Shown here piece after piece: positions 1 to 10,031 of a stretch of DNA of 64,000 bases. Position 1 is the first letter of the stretch; each line of letters starts with the position of its first letter. Origin of the DNA: Tritrichomonas foetus (Eukaryota; Parabasalia; Tritrichomonadida; Tritrichomonadidae); NCBI GenBank assembly GCA_001839685.1, contig MLAK01000600.1, positions 30,163-94,162 on the forward strand, read 5' to 3'. Under the pieces are notes generated by a model that ran no database searches, was not told where the DNA came from, and saw nothing but the letters and a program-made list of their open reading frames with translations. The translations under genes and the position numbers were made by a program.

Positions 1-3000
1 GTAGGTTTCCTAGAACCTGGAATCATATTCGTAATGGCCACTTCTAAGTGGGGCTGTCTCAAAGTGAAATTAGTTATAGAGAATAGAGTTAACTTAGTGA
101 TTGCAATTCTGGCATTAAGCAGCTGATCCTGATAAGCAAAATAAATATTATCCCCACCAGTATTTGAAATGAAATTTGATGTAATGATAACATTTTCTTT
201 CAATGCTAGAAAAGTATTACCTTCTTCAACAGATTTGAAATAGACAGGAATATTTGGTGATGAAATAGAAATTTTGGATTTTGAAATTGATGGAACATAA
301 ACTAAATAATCATCTGGGTCGTTGTTATTGGGCCAATCTCCACCAAAATATATATGTGAGTTTGGTAAAACATGTAAATCAACTTTCATAACTTCATCAA
401 AATCTGTTCCATTGCAACTAAGATAAATTTCATCTATGACGTAGAGTGGAATGAGCCGTAAGTGATCGAATTTAATTGTGAGTTTATTTTCAATTTTAAT
501 AAAATGCTCATCGAGTGAAACAAATGATGATTTATGTGGTGATAATGTGAAATACCCATCAAGATGATTTTGGAAATTCAATTTGGATTCACTTATTGGT
601 TGAAATTCACTATCTAAATAACATTCATTCGTAACGTTAAATTCTTTGAATCCAAATATCAGAAAATCGGATTCTAAAACAGAAGCTGATGCAGATGAAT
701 TTATAAATGATTTGTCGACTCTACATTTAGTTGCATACAAAGATCCAAATCTAAAAATATTACCATTTTCTCTATACAATTGCAAATTCTGGAAATACGT
801 TTTAGTATCTTGAAAGTTAACAATTTCGGATTTCTTTGAATCTAGTTTTAATCCTGCATTTTCTCCAATTCCCGTGATGTTTACTGTTCGACCATTGATG
901 TTTCCAAGTGATACTGTCGCTGATCCATCTGCAATGAATAACGTAACAGTTCCATTCGTTTTTTCTAAGTAAGGATTTACATTTTCGTACGACATTCTCG
1001 CAAATCCAAGTGGGCAAATTTTGTCACATTTTTCACCTTCACAAACACAAACATTCATAGAAAACTTCAGGTTACCTTCACCAATTGGGATAAACAGATC
1101 AGGATCAGAAAAGTATTCATCCATTGTAATTTCAACATCAAGTAGGTAATGGTAAAAAGTGAGTGGATTAGTGACTTTTCCCCAGTGTGAAAGCATTAAT
1201 TTCAAATTAGAAGTGAGTGTTGGATGATTAAAACGAATCACATTAACATGTGAATTCGTGATATATGAGATACATTTCAAGTATAATTGTTTATCAATAT
1301 TTAGTTCAAAAGAATTAATTAATTCAGTCGGATAAAAATAAGAAATATTGTTACAAATTAAATTAACTTGTTCATATTGTACAATAAAATCTGTTAATTC
1401 ACTTGAAGAGAAATTAAAAGTATGAATTGATCCAATACTTCTTTCTAAAATATGAGATAGGATTAAATCATCGCCACCAGTCACTTTGTTATTGAAAAAG
1501 TTTATGTGAAATTCAATGGTGTCATCTATTGAACAATCTTGGAAGGTAATTTGTGGAATGTTGAATGAAATATTATTATTGAATTGTAAGCCTGTTATTT
1601 GAATGAATTTAATGAATTTATTATTTTTTTCGATTCCAAAATTTAAATTGGAAATCTTGACATTTTTCCCAATTATCAGATCTAAATTCACATCTCGGTT
1701 AGAAATATTGAAATTAGAAAAGTTAGCATTATCAATTGATTTATCAATTGTTAAAGAAATATTTTCTACTCCTTCGGTATAATATTGGAAGAGTTTTGAG
1801 AACTCATCTACTTTGATACCAACATCACAAATTGTGTTGGTAACACAAAAATAGAGTGGAATTTTGCTAGGTGGTGAAAGTTTGAGATAAATAATGGAAA
1901 CTTCATCTTTAGAAACAAAATCCAAAGTTATGGCATTTATATCAGAAAACCCATGAAGGAATTTTCCTCGAGTATTGATATAACTTGTGAATTTGTGAGT
2001 ATATATGTTAAAATTATTAATCATACATAATTCATATTGGTTATTACTTAAAATAGCTTTTAAATCTTCATCAGTTGGTGACTTATCGAAATCAATCACA
2101 AAATGGATTGTAGTTAACGTTTTGTAATTTGTTGTATATTTATTGAAATTAATTGTTGAAGAACCACCTTTTCCAATACAAAATTGAATAGGAATATAAC
2201 TTACTGATTGAGCGTGAGTATATTCTTCTCCTTTTAAATCAATCCATGAACTATTCAACATGAAATTTCCTGTTAAAGCTGAGATATGAATAGCTATTCG
2301 TTTATCATCAATTAACGTATCAATACATAGAAATTTTGATGGAAATGCTGATGATTTTGAAACTTCTGTTGAAGCAGCAATTTTGCCAATTATTTTGGTA
2401 TTGTCTTGATATAAAATCAAAGATGAAACTTCTGTGAATTCTCCAGAAATTGGAATAATTGAAGTATGTGTATGAATTGTCGTGGAAATGTTGCTTTGAA
2501 TTTTAAATATTTCAACTTCAGGAAAATCAGTTGTAAAACTAATTTCTGTGGGATTAATGATCGTTATTATTGGAATTTCACTTACTTTGGTCGAGTTATT
2601 TTGGATTTGGAGCTTGATTGGATTGATGCAATTCAGAATAATTTCTTCTTTCCATTGAACTTTTTGTGAGCCCTCAGTCGAAATAATCGTAATGTAGTCA
2701 TCGTTGTTTAAGGTTATTGTTGAATCTGCTGTTAAATTGACTTTTTTTTCTGATACAATTTCGATATCTTGAGATTCGATTATGTCTAATTGAAGAAGAT
2801 CCTGGAAATGTCTGGCATCGATATTTCCCTGATAACTAGAAAAGCCGAATGTTATAAGAAAAAGAAAGAGCATAATAAAAATTTTTGTATTTGAATATTT
2901 GTGAAAAAGCTCGATACCATGGTTTTTGAAATTAAGGTCATTCAAAAGTTGGAGAATTTTTGACTTACGTGATTTCAAAATTGAATATGAAGTTGGGTTT

Positions 3001-3014
3001 TTTTCTGAAACCAT
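1..3014 (-). CDS. Large membrane-anchored surface-type protein, 3' end cut by window edge
   Basis: One frame stays open on the minus strand from an ATG at 3014 to the left edge of the window, giving at least 1,004 residues with no stop seen. A basic N-terminal stretch of about 44 residues is followed by one hydrophobic segment (about residues 45-59), which could be an uncleaved signal-anchor. The rest is Asn/Ser/Thr-rich and beta-rich in look, as expected of an exported protein. Near residues 655-672 lies a short cysteine cluster (C-x-C-x4-C-x3-C) resembling the EGF-like knots of trichomonad surface proteins. The start is supported by a very good initiator at 3026-3038. I do not recognise a named family; an adhesin or surface-coat role is inference from topology and composition. 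The annotation is partial because the C-terminus lies outside the window. Confidence 0.8.
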   Translation of the reverse strand, partial: MVSEKNPTSYSILKSRKSKILQLLNDLNFKNHGIELFHKYSNTKIFIMLFLFLITFGFSSYQGNIDARHFQDLLQLDIIESQDIEIVSEKKVNLTADSTITLNNDDYITIISTEGSQKVQWKEEIILNCINPIKLQIQNNSTKVSEIPIITIINPTEISFTTDFPEVEIFKIQSNISTTIHTHTSIIPISGEFTEVSSLILYQDNTKIIGKIAASTEVSKSSAFPSKFLCIDTLIDDKRIAIHISALTGNFMLNSSWIDLKGEEYTHAQSVSYIPIQFCIGKGGSSTINFNKYTTNYKTLTTIHFVIDFDKSPTDEDLKAILSNNQYELCMINNFNIYTHKFTSYINTRGKFLHGFSDINAITLDFVSKDEVSIIYLKLSPPSKIPLYFCVTNTICDVGIKVDEFSKLFQYYTEGVENISLTIDKSIDNANFSNFNISNRDVNLDLIIGKNVKISNLNFGIEKNNKFIKFIQITGLQFNNNISFNIPQITFQDCSIDDTIEFHINFFNNKVTGGDDLILSHILERSIGSIHTFNFSSSELTDFIVQYEQVNLICNNISYFYPTELINSFELNIDKQLYLKCISYITNSHVNVIRFNHPTLTSNLKLMLSHWGKVTNPLTFYHYLLDVEITMDEYFSDPDLFIPIGEGNLKFSMNVCVCEGEKCDKICPLGFARMSYENVNPYLEKTNGTVTLFIADGSATVSLGNINGRTVNITGIGENAGLKLDSKKSEIVNFQDTKTYFQNLQLYRENGNIFRFGSLYATKCRVDKSFINSSASASVLESDFLIFGFKEFNVTNECYLDSEFQPISESKLNFQNHLDGYFTLSPHKSSFVSLDEHFIKIENKLTIKFDHLRLIPLYVIDEIYLSCNGTDFDEVMKVDLHVLPNSHIYFGGDWPNNNDPDDYLVYVPSISKSKISISSPNIPVYFKSVEEGNTFLALKENVIITSNFISNTGGDNIYFAYQDQLLNARIAITKLTLFSITNFTLRQPHLEVAITNMIPGSRKP

Positions 3015-3025
3015 GGCTAAATAAG

Positions 3026-3038
3026 CAATGAAAAGTGA
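3026..3038 (-). promoter_or_regulatory. Initiator (Inr) of the left-edge surface gene
   Basis: On the minus strand the 13 bases read TCACTTTTCATTG, close to the extended trichomonad initiator consensus TCAYTWYTCATTA. The predicted transcription start is A3036, giving a 22-base leader before ATG 3014. It is the best Inr match in the window. Confidence 0.7.
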
Positions 3039-3652
3039 AAATTCGATGACTTTTGAATATGTTATCTTGAACGACTTATCATGATTATTCTCCCTTACAA
3101 TAACAGAAGTTTTATCAATAAATCAGCTTGATTATTTTGTATTTGATGATGAAATAATCATTGGTGATATCTACCAAAATTGATCATTCCTCACAATTGC
3201 TTTTGATCACAATTTGATCTTCCTCACTGTGTAATTTCCTCAAAATACTTGTAATATTACGTTATTCCATATAAAAACATGTTTTTTCATTTAATATATA
3301 TCTTTTTTTCATATATATCTTTTTTAACCTATTTCCTTGTTTCGTCGTTTTAGTGATTGAACTAATTCTATTGGTAAAAATCAAATACTATAAGCTATAT
3401 TAAAAACTATAAGTCAATTTTATTAATATCGTTGTTGTTGTTGTTTCATCAAATACATTAATTTCCTATTTTTTTGATTCCCAATGAAGAAAAATGATGA
3501 TAGATCTCGCTATATTTGTGAAATTTTTGATCATCAATGCTTGCTAATTCACAAATTATCAAATTGAGTCAATTGTGTTGAGTCATTAGATAATTATACA
3601 AAGCTATTCTTATGAATTCGTTCCTGGATGGTAAACTTTTGACAAAGATTCT
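3039..3652. other. Intergenic, AT-rich
   Basis: No coding frame is seen between the surface gene start and the 3' end of the next minus-strand gene. It holds a GTT run near 3431-3444 and two copies of a TATATATCTTTTTT-like string near 3296-3325. These look like low-complexity sequence and nothing functional can be argued. Confidence 0.5.
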
Positions 3653-5098
3653 TTATCTACTTTCTAGTCCTTGTAAGATGCTCTGATATATTTTGAATAA
3701 TATTGAAAGTGTATTATTCAAGTTAATGTCATTTTTATTTGATAGCGTCATCATGACATTACTTCCATCATTTTCTTCAAATTGATTAAAGACAATTTTT
3801 TGTTCACCTATAACAATTGAGCTCTCAAATATTATTGTAAGTGCATTTATTACTCTCGGGAAAAATTCAAGTTGAACATTACTTTGTAAATAATCAAGCA
3901 GTAATTCGATAATATTGCATTTCACTATCTTTTCAAAGCAGTCTGGACATTTGGTTTCAATAACACCGCATAAGCATTGTATGCAATCGTTGCTCATATT
4001 AAATTGATAATTTGATAAAGATAAAGATATAGTTTCATACAGTCCATGTTGAATTAAATATCTTGAATATTCTGGTATAATTTTAACCATCATTTCAATT
4101 GCCCAACAAGAAATTTGCACTAAATCTTCGTTTTGAAAAAGATCTATAAAATATTGAAAGTTGATTGTAAGAGGTATATTTTGAGCAATTAATTGAACTA
4201 TACACCAAATTGCAGGAACTGCCAAATTTTGATCATCCAGAACAAGACAATTAAATATAAGTGAATAAGCATTATATTTCTGAAATAAATCATTCCATTT
4301 ATCTGGAATAATTTTTAATAAATTGTTAATTGTTTGTACTAAATGACAACCTGACTCTTTCCCACATTCACTCCAAATACTACATACAAATTTAAAAAGA
4401 TTTTCTGCATCTACAGCTTCCATTTTCATTTGTGAGATCGACCTAATCAATTTGCAGCAGATTGGCTTTATATTAACAAATGAAACAAGACGAATTATTT
4501 TTTCGACTAAACATTCACCTTGCTGAAAGAATAAATGAAATGTTTGTTTACAGCCTTCGATTGAAAAACTCGAGATGCAATTTAAACAAAGAAATACTGG
4601 AATTAATGGAAAATTTTCATCAGGAGGATTATCGAGAAATGCGATAACCAGTTTATATAAAACGTCAATGACATTATTTTTTTGAGAAATAATAAAATTG
4701 CCAAGTTGCTTCTTAGGGGATGTAAATATATGAGATAAAAGTTCTAGAGTTTTAATCATCAAATTGCGTGGTGAATTATATTGTAAGCAAGTAATAAAAA
4801 GACCACAAACGTGATAATTAATAAAATCAATACTATATAAAATTGGCTGATATTGGCTATATTCGCACAAACATTCCAAAAGATGGTACATGTCTTCTTG
4901 GTTTCCATCTTTCCATGACATTTCCATTTTTCTATAAACAATTGGTAATTTAATAAATTTGATATTTTTTAGGTTTTCATTTTCTGGGGATGAAACTTGT
5001 TTTGGAGGTTCTTCTATATCAAATTCTGATGAATAAAATCTCTCCGAAACGATTTTTTCCAAAAGTCGAGAATACTTATAAGGAAGGGATCCAATCAT
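3653..5098 (-). CDS. ARM/HEAT-like helical repeat protein
   Basis: The frame encodes 481 residues from the first in-frame ATG at 5098. It stays open 5' to a stop at 5189-5191, but that stretch has only a TTG codon at 5134 and no ATG, so 5098 is chosen. The protein is almost entirely helical, with leucine/isoleucine-rich segments of about 40 residues (for example around residues 60-120 and 250-400) that read like armadillo repeats of the importin-alpha or ARMC type. No importin-beta-binding domain or enzyme motif is visible. The closing residues before the stop are polar. The specific partner cannot be named; a scaffold role is inference. It lies in line with, and 3' of, the subtilisin gene, with about 210 bases of AT-rich spacer. 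Confidence 0.75.
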   Translation of the reverse strand: MIGSLPYKYSRLLEKIVSERFYSSEFDIEEPPKQVSSPENENLKNIKFIKLPIVYRKMEMSWKDGNQEDMYHLLECLCEYSQYQPILYSIDFINYHVCGLFITCLQYNSPRNLMIKTLELLSHIFTSPKKQLGNFIISQKNNVIDVLYKLVIAFLDNPPDENFPLIPVFLCLNCISSFSIEGCKQTFHLFFQQGECLVEKIIRLVSFVNIKPICCKLIRSISQMKMEAVDAENLFKFVCSIWSECGKESGCHLVQTINNLLKIIPDKWNDLFQKYNAYSLIFNCLVLDDQNLAVPAIWCIVQLIAQNIPLTINFQYFIDLFQNEDLVQISCWAIEMMVKIIPEYSRYLIQHGLYETISLSLSNYQFNMSNDCIQCLCGVIETKCPDCFEKIVKCNIIELLLDYLQSNVQLEFFPRVINALTIIFESSIVIGEQKIVFNQFEENDGSNVMMTLSNKNDINLNNTLSILFKIYQSILQGLESR

Positions 5099-5311
5099 CT
5101 GAAATGGATATCCATCAATTACAGAAAAATTCAATAGGAAGAATAATTCACGAAGATAATTCGCTATTTTCGAAGATTTTGTGAAAGATTATTGATAATA
5201 AAAAATAATTATTGATAATTAAAAAAAATAATACATAAATAAATAAAAAAAATAAAATTGTAGATCTTTCCGTGCAAGATAGTTAATTATTTTAATATAT
5301 ATTACAAACAT

Positions 5312-8300
5312 CTATAAAAACGGTACTTTTTCTTCATTTTGAATGCGTGGCTTCATTGGGGCGAAGCATTGTTTCTTGATAAATACAAACTGTATAAACA
5401 GAATGAATGCAAGCAGACCAAACATGAATATAGTTCCTAAGTAACTAAGGAATGATTTTCTAGCCAATAAATTCGTTGATGAATTTTTTTGAGTGGCTTT
5501 TGCTTTTGGAGAAGCAGAATTGTTTTCCATAACTTGATTAGGTGAAAAAATTTCCAAAGTTAAAACTAAATCAGGATTTCTTTGTGATGCTTCGTAAAAT
5601 TCCATGTATATAAAACTGCCAGCTGTATATTTTTCATTTTCTCTTGGATCAAAAATAAAATCATTGGTGGTCTTTAAAGATATAAAGTTGATGAATTTAC
5701 CACCAAATTTTGGAATTTGATTTTGGCCAATAGTCAAGTGGCATAATGATCCATTTGTTAACAATATATGAATTTTTAAAGCTTGAGATTCTTTGAGTTT
5801 AGGAAACTCAAAACGTACAAATGTTGGTGTTCGAGATTTCAGTTTTATTGTTGTGTCCTTTAGTCTTAATTGAGTGACAGGACTCGCACAATGAATTCCA
5901 GTTTTATCTGGAGGGCAATAACATTTATCGCTTTTTTGATTACAGTCAGTTCCACAAACAGGATAGCACTTAGGGACTTTTTTGAAAGGTAGTTTAACAG
6001 GATTCATTTTAGTATTATGATGATCAAATGGTCCATTAATAGCTAAAGAAAAATGAACTTTTTCTGGTATAGATAATTTTGGACATCGAATTTGAATTTG
6101 ATATTCACCATGGATGGGATTTTCAATTATTGTTCTTTCAACTGTTGCATGTGATTCTTCATATTCGCACATATTTCCATAAAGGATTGTTTTATTAGGC
6201 GTAATTACAATTAAATCAAGATCAGCAAAAATTGGAATTAAAGACTTAGAATCAAGTGGAGGATCAAGCCAGCACAGAGTGATTGTTAATAAGTTTTCTT
6301 TTCCTTTAAATTCTTTCTCTCTTTGAGGTATTGAAATGGTTGTATAAATATGATCTGATGATGAAATTTCTTTATAATCAATAATTCTTAATCCAAAATG
6401 AGGTGAGTTTTCGTCAAGGATTAAAGAATTAGCTAAGTGAATGGATCCAAATCCTGATTCAAGGGTTGGCTGAACGACATTATGGGATGTAATTCGTGAA
6501 GCCGAATTAATAAGTAATGCTTTAATTGTTGGTGATCTTAAGAAAAGTGAATCTTTAGGATTTTTCTTACAACTTGGGTAAAAGCCATCTTTAAAATATT
6601 GATTTAATAATGTGGCTGCACCTGCGGCTGCTGGTGTTGCCATTGATGTTCCTGATTTACTCACAAGTCCAAGAAGGGTGCATTCACTGACAATTGCTTT
6701 AGATTGCGTTCCTTTTGCACTGACGGAATCATCACCAGGTGCTAAAATTTCAGGCTTAAGTAAACCAAAATTTGTTGGTCCAATCGAATTTACATCACCT
6801 AAAACATCATTTAGTCCATTGTAAGTAAAATTCACATTTATTGTCACAATTTCATCATAATCCAAACTTGTAACTGAAAAAACAGGAATATTTGTAATTG
6901 GATTACATGTTTCATATAATTGATTTACCAAATCTTCTTTAATAAAGACAGCAGAGCCATTCTTCCGATATAAAGTTCTTATACTATTACAATAATTAAA
7001 AGAACCTTCAGAAATGTAAACAAAATTATTTTCATAATTTGTCGCATTAGTGTAGAATCTAACAATTTTCTTTTGTTGGAAGGTTAAGAGTTTCTTTACA
7101 TCAGTCATAAAAGATAGAAATGATTTAGAAAATGGTAAATTGATGATTTTTTGAGTAGAATTTTTGGTCTCTGAATATAGGAAATAAAGATCATGATAGC
7201 CATTATCGAGATTTTTTAATTGAGGAATTCCTATACTCCCAACAGCAATTACATTTTTTGAATTTGCTGGAGTAAATATCTTAAATCTCTTTCGAGTATT
7301 TCCAGCACCAAAAAAGAAAGAAACAGATGGTGTTTCATAACCAATTCGATCAAACAAAGATCTAACTTTTTTAGTCGTTGGAGGAAATCCCCAACTATTC
7401 GAAAAAATTGAAGAATTTAATTTTAAAGCAATTTGTAGAACAGCTTTAAATGAATAATCAGGTGTTAAAACAGTTGGATTAGATTCATAACCAGCATCAA
7501 CAAAGAAAAGTTTAGCTTCGGGTGCAATACCATTATATAAAGATGCACTACATTGCTCACAAAATGATTTTCCAGCTATAACTCCACTAACATGAGTTCC
7601 GTGACCATTATTTCCATCATAAGCATCAGCGATTGCTTCATACCTTACAATTTTTCGATGGTTTAAATTAGTCATATTAATTGGAACTTTTACTTTAGAA
7701 TCATGAAAAAAACAATGTCGATGATCAACTCCACTATCAACAATAGAAACAATTTCTTTTTGACCTTGAATTCCTTTTTCATAAAATGGTTGAATTGGAA
7801 CAAGGCGATTTTTATTTTCATAATGAAGTTGAAATTCTTCTGCTTGAACAACACCTTTTGACCAACGATTTAAGACTTTAGCATCTGGTAAAATAGTGAC
7901 AGAACGAATGTAATGAGTATTTTTATTTGGATACTCTTTGGAAATATAAAAATTATCATAATAATGATGTGAATTTGGAGGAATGTAAAAATCATTTGAT
8001 TCAATTAAATAATTAACTTCTCCTCCTGATGATAAAAGTTGTGAACCATCTTTTTCAGAGGCTGGTATCAATTTGAAAGAAGAATTTGATGATATTTTTT
8101 CAACTTTATTTCCTGTTAAAAATGCACAGATCCATTTATTTGTGACAAAATTTGATGTTTTTAAGGATAAATTTAAATCTTGTAAAAATGATTTATTTTT
8201 ACAATAAATATAATACCATCCTTCAGATGTTATTTCCTCAAGAAGTTGTGCTTTTTCTTGAATATTTTCATCAATAAATAAATCATCTATTGAATGAAAA

Positions 8301-8323
8301 GATATCAAGAACAAAATAAGCAT
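5312..8323 (-). CDS. Membrane-anchored subtilisin-family serine protease (S8)
   Basis: The 1,003-residue protein starts with a short signal peptide (residues 1-11). The S8 catalytic set is intact: Asp196 in IVSIVDSGVD, His241 in GHGTHVSG, the oxyanion Asn342 in GAGN, and Ser560 in SGTSMATPAAAG. About 218 residues separate Asn342 from Ser560, far more than the roughly 66 in bacterial subtilisin, so a protease-associated-type insert is likely there. Residues about 675-765 resemble the jelly-roll domain that follows KP-43 and TagB/C-type subtilases (WLDPP...DLDLIV). A Cys-rich EGF-like knot lies near 785-812, and a transmembrane helix near 961-982 leaves a short basic cytoplasmic tail. The protein should sit at the cell surface or in endo-lysosomal membranes with the protease domain outside. 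The ATG at 8323 is preceded by an initiator. Confidence 0.93.
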   Translation of the reverse strand: MLILFLISFHSIDDLFIDENIQEKAQLLEEITSEGWYYIYCKNKSFLQDLNLSLKTSNFVTNKWICAFLTGNKVEKISSNSSFKLIPASEKDGSQLLSSGGEVNYLIESNDFYIPPNSHHYYDNFYISKEYPNKNTHYIRSVTILPDAKVLNRWSKGVVQAEEFQLHYENKNRLVPIQPFYEKGIQGQKEIVSIVDSGVDHRHCFFHDSKVKVPINMTNLNHRKIVRYEAIADAYDGNNGHGTHVSGVIAGKSFCEQCSASLYNGIAPEAKLFFVDAGYESNPTVLTPDYSFKAVLQIALKLNSSIFSNSWGFPPTTKKVRSLFDRIGYETPSVSFFFGAGNTRKRFKIFTPANSKNVIAVGSIGIPQLKNLDNGYHDLYFLYSETKNSTQKIINLPFSKSFLSFMTDVKKLLTFQQKKIVRFYTNATNYENNFVYISEGSFNYCNSIRTLYRKNGSAVFIKEDLVNQLYETCNPITNIPVFSVTSLDYDEIVTINVNFTYNGLNDVLGDVNSIGPTNFGLLKPEILAPGDDSVSAKGTQSKAIVSECTLLGLVSKSGTSMATPAAAGAATLLNQYFKDGFYPSCKKNPKDSLFLRSPTIKALLINSASRITSHNVVQPTLESGFGSIHLANSLILDENSPHFGLRIIDYKEISSSDHIYTTISIPQREKEFKGKENLLTITLCWLDPPLDSKSLIPIFADLDLIVITPNKTILYGNMCEYEESHATVERTIIENPIHGEYQIQIRCPKLSIPEKVHFSLAINGPFDHHNTKMNPVKLPFKKVPKCYPVCGTDCNQKSDKCYCPPDKTGIHCASPVTQLRLKDTTIKLKSRTPTFVRFEFPKLKESQALKIHILLTNGSLCHLTIGQNQIPKFGGKFINFISLKTTNDFIFDPRENEKYTAGSFIYMEFYEASQRNPDLVLTLEIFSPNQVMENNSASPKAKATQKNSSTNLLARKSFLSYLGTIFMFGLLAFILFIQFVFIKKQCFAPMKPRIQNEEKVPFL

Positions 8324-8325
8324 GG

Positions 8326-8334
8326 AGTGAGTGA
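8326..8334 (-). promoter_or_regulatory. Initiator of the subtilisin gene
   Basis: The minus strand reads TCACTCACT just before ATG 8323. The first TCACT places the start at A8332, a 9-base leader; a second overlapping TCACT could start at A8328. Confidence 0.5.
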
Positions 8335-8474
8335 ATTCACAAGCTTTGTTTCAATTAATTGAAAGCTTAATTATTCGAAATGTATTTTAAAAAGTTTGCC
8401 ATTACAGTAACCATTTTTTGTTTTTACTTGAAAATACTGATAAGACTTTTATTATTTTTAAACGTACACAATAA

Positions 8475-9857
8475 ATGTCTTTTCCACCAGGAGCAGAAAA
8501 TCCTCGAACAGTTCGTACGACAAGACAAAATCAAAAAGTGCTAAAACGAGTTAAGTTCGATCAGAACTCTTCCGATAATCAAAGAATGAAAGTTAAAGAA
8601 ATGCAAAATCAAATTGAACAAAAAGAAGCTGAATTAAATCGTCTCCGTGTTATGATGGCACGAAATGACCCAACTGATGGAACTGCCGCTCAAATAGAAT
8701 TGAATCGTCTTCAGTCAGCTTTTGAACAAGTCAATAAAATGGCCAAAGCAAAACTCGATCCTGTGATTAATCAACTTCAGAAAACTCAATCAGATTATGA
8801 AAGTAAAGTACACAAAATGAGAATGTATAAGCTCGCTTCAAAAGAGAGAGATAAATCATTAGATATCATGCAAGATCGAATTGATCATGTAACATCAGAA
8901 CTTGACGCGCCAAATATCATACCAATTGATCAAACACCTGTTTATACAGTTTTACACGAATCGCAGAAAAAACAATGTGAAATTGAAGAAACCCATCGAT
9001 CAAAACAAATGGCAGCTTTTAATGAGCGTACTTTTACCTTAATCAATGAAACTTTAACTAAAAAATTAAACATGCAATTAGAAGCAGAAAAGCACGCAGC
9101 ACGAAAAGCAAAAACAACAAGAATGGAAAATGAATCACGAATTAATCAACCTGAACAAGTGATTGATGAAGAATGGATTCTGGCTCGTCATAAACTTGAT
9201 AAATTAAGAATTATGCTTGAAGATGCAAAAAGATCTGTTAAATATTTAAATGATACAGCTGAACAACTCTCAAATAGTAACAGAAGAGTTGCAGAAGAAT
9301 TACAAAAAAGTCAAGACGAATTATCAATTCTAAATAAGTTTTTACCTGGAGCCCCTCATGATGAATTATCTAAAAAACAAGTTGGAATATCAAGACCAGA
9401 TTTAACTGTTCTTGAAGTTCAAACAAATCAAGTTGATATTGTTTTAAATGTCGGGAAATTAAAAGCAAAATCAATTAAATCCAGCTTAGATACACTTAAG
9501 AATAAAATTTCTGAAATGCCAGATTTAGTTCAAAAAGCAAGTGAAAGTGCGGAACAAACAAAATATGAATTAGAAAACTCGGAAAATGCTTTACGACAAT
9601 CTCAAGAATTGAAAGCAGAACTATTTTCCAGAAAAGTTTTTGCAGAAGAAGAAGCTAAACTATTACAAGAAAGAATACAGCAACAACAAGAATTATTACA
9701 GTCCATTCTAGATCAAACCAATGAAGCCCAGAAACAGATCGAGAAACAAAAGACAATAATGCAAATGAATGAAGAAATGCAAAGTTTGAAGACAATGAAC
9801 TTTGATAAATTCACTGCAACTATTGCCAATTTGATGAATATTAAGAAGAAAATATAA
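8475..9857 (+). CDS. Long coiled-coil protein
   Basis: The 460-residue protein is highly charged and glutamine-rich, with heptad-like spacing over most of its length (about residues 35-150, 185-300 and 320-430). The first 30 residues are basic and unstructured in look. No globular domain, membrane segment or enzyme motif is visible. It is probably a structural or cytoskeleton-associated protein, but the sequence does not name it. The ATG at 8475 is the first in frame. It is divergent from the subtilisin gene with only 151 bases between starts, and tail-to-tail with the C2 gene. The 8-mer AACGTACA lies 6 bases before the ATG and recurs in the promoter of the C2 gene. Confidence 0.85.
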   Translation: MSFPPGAENPRTVRTTRQNQKVLKRVKFDQNSSDNQRMKVKEMQNQIEQKEAELNRLRVMMARNDPTDGTAAQIELNRLQSAFEQVNKMAKAKLDPVINQLQKTQSDYESKVHKMRMYKLASKERDKSLDIMQDRIDHVTSELDAPNIIPIDQTPVYTVLHESQKKQCEIEETHRSKQMAAFNERTFTLINETLTKKLNMQLEAEKHAARKAKTTRMENESRINQPEQVIDEEWILARHKLDKLRIMLEDAKRSVKYLNDTAEQLSNSNRRVAEELQKSQDELSILNKFLPGAPHDELSKKQVGISRPDLTVLEVQTNQVDIVLNVGKLKAKSIKSSLDTLKNKISEMPDLVQKASESAEQTKYELENSENALRQSQELKAELFSRKVFAEEEAKLLQERIQQQQELLQSILDQTNEAQKQIEKQKTIMQMNEEMQSLKTMNFDKFTATIANLMNIKKKI

Positions 9858-10031
9858 TAACAACTTGTAATTTATTGTTAATATAAACGAGATATATATA
9901 CTCAAAACGTTATTACTTTTTTTTTAGAAATAAAGAAAAATAATTTTGAAGTAATGGAAAATAAGATATCAAAATTAAGATGAATCAATAATTATATTTA
10001 CAAAATAATATTATATTCACGCACAAGTAAA

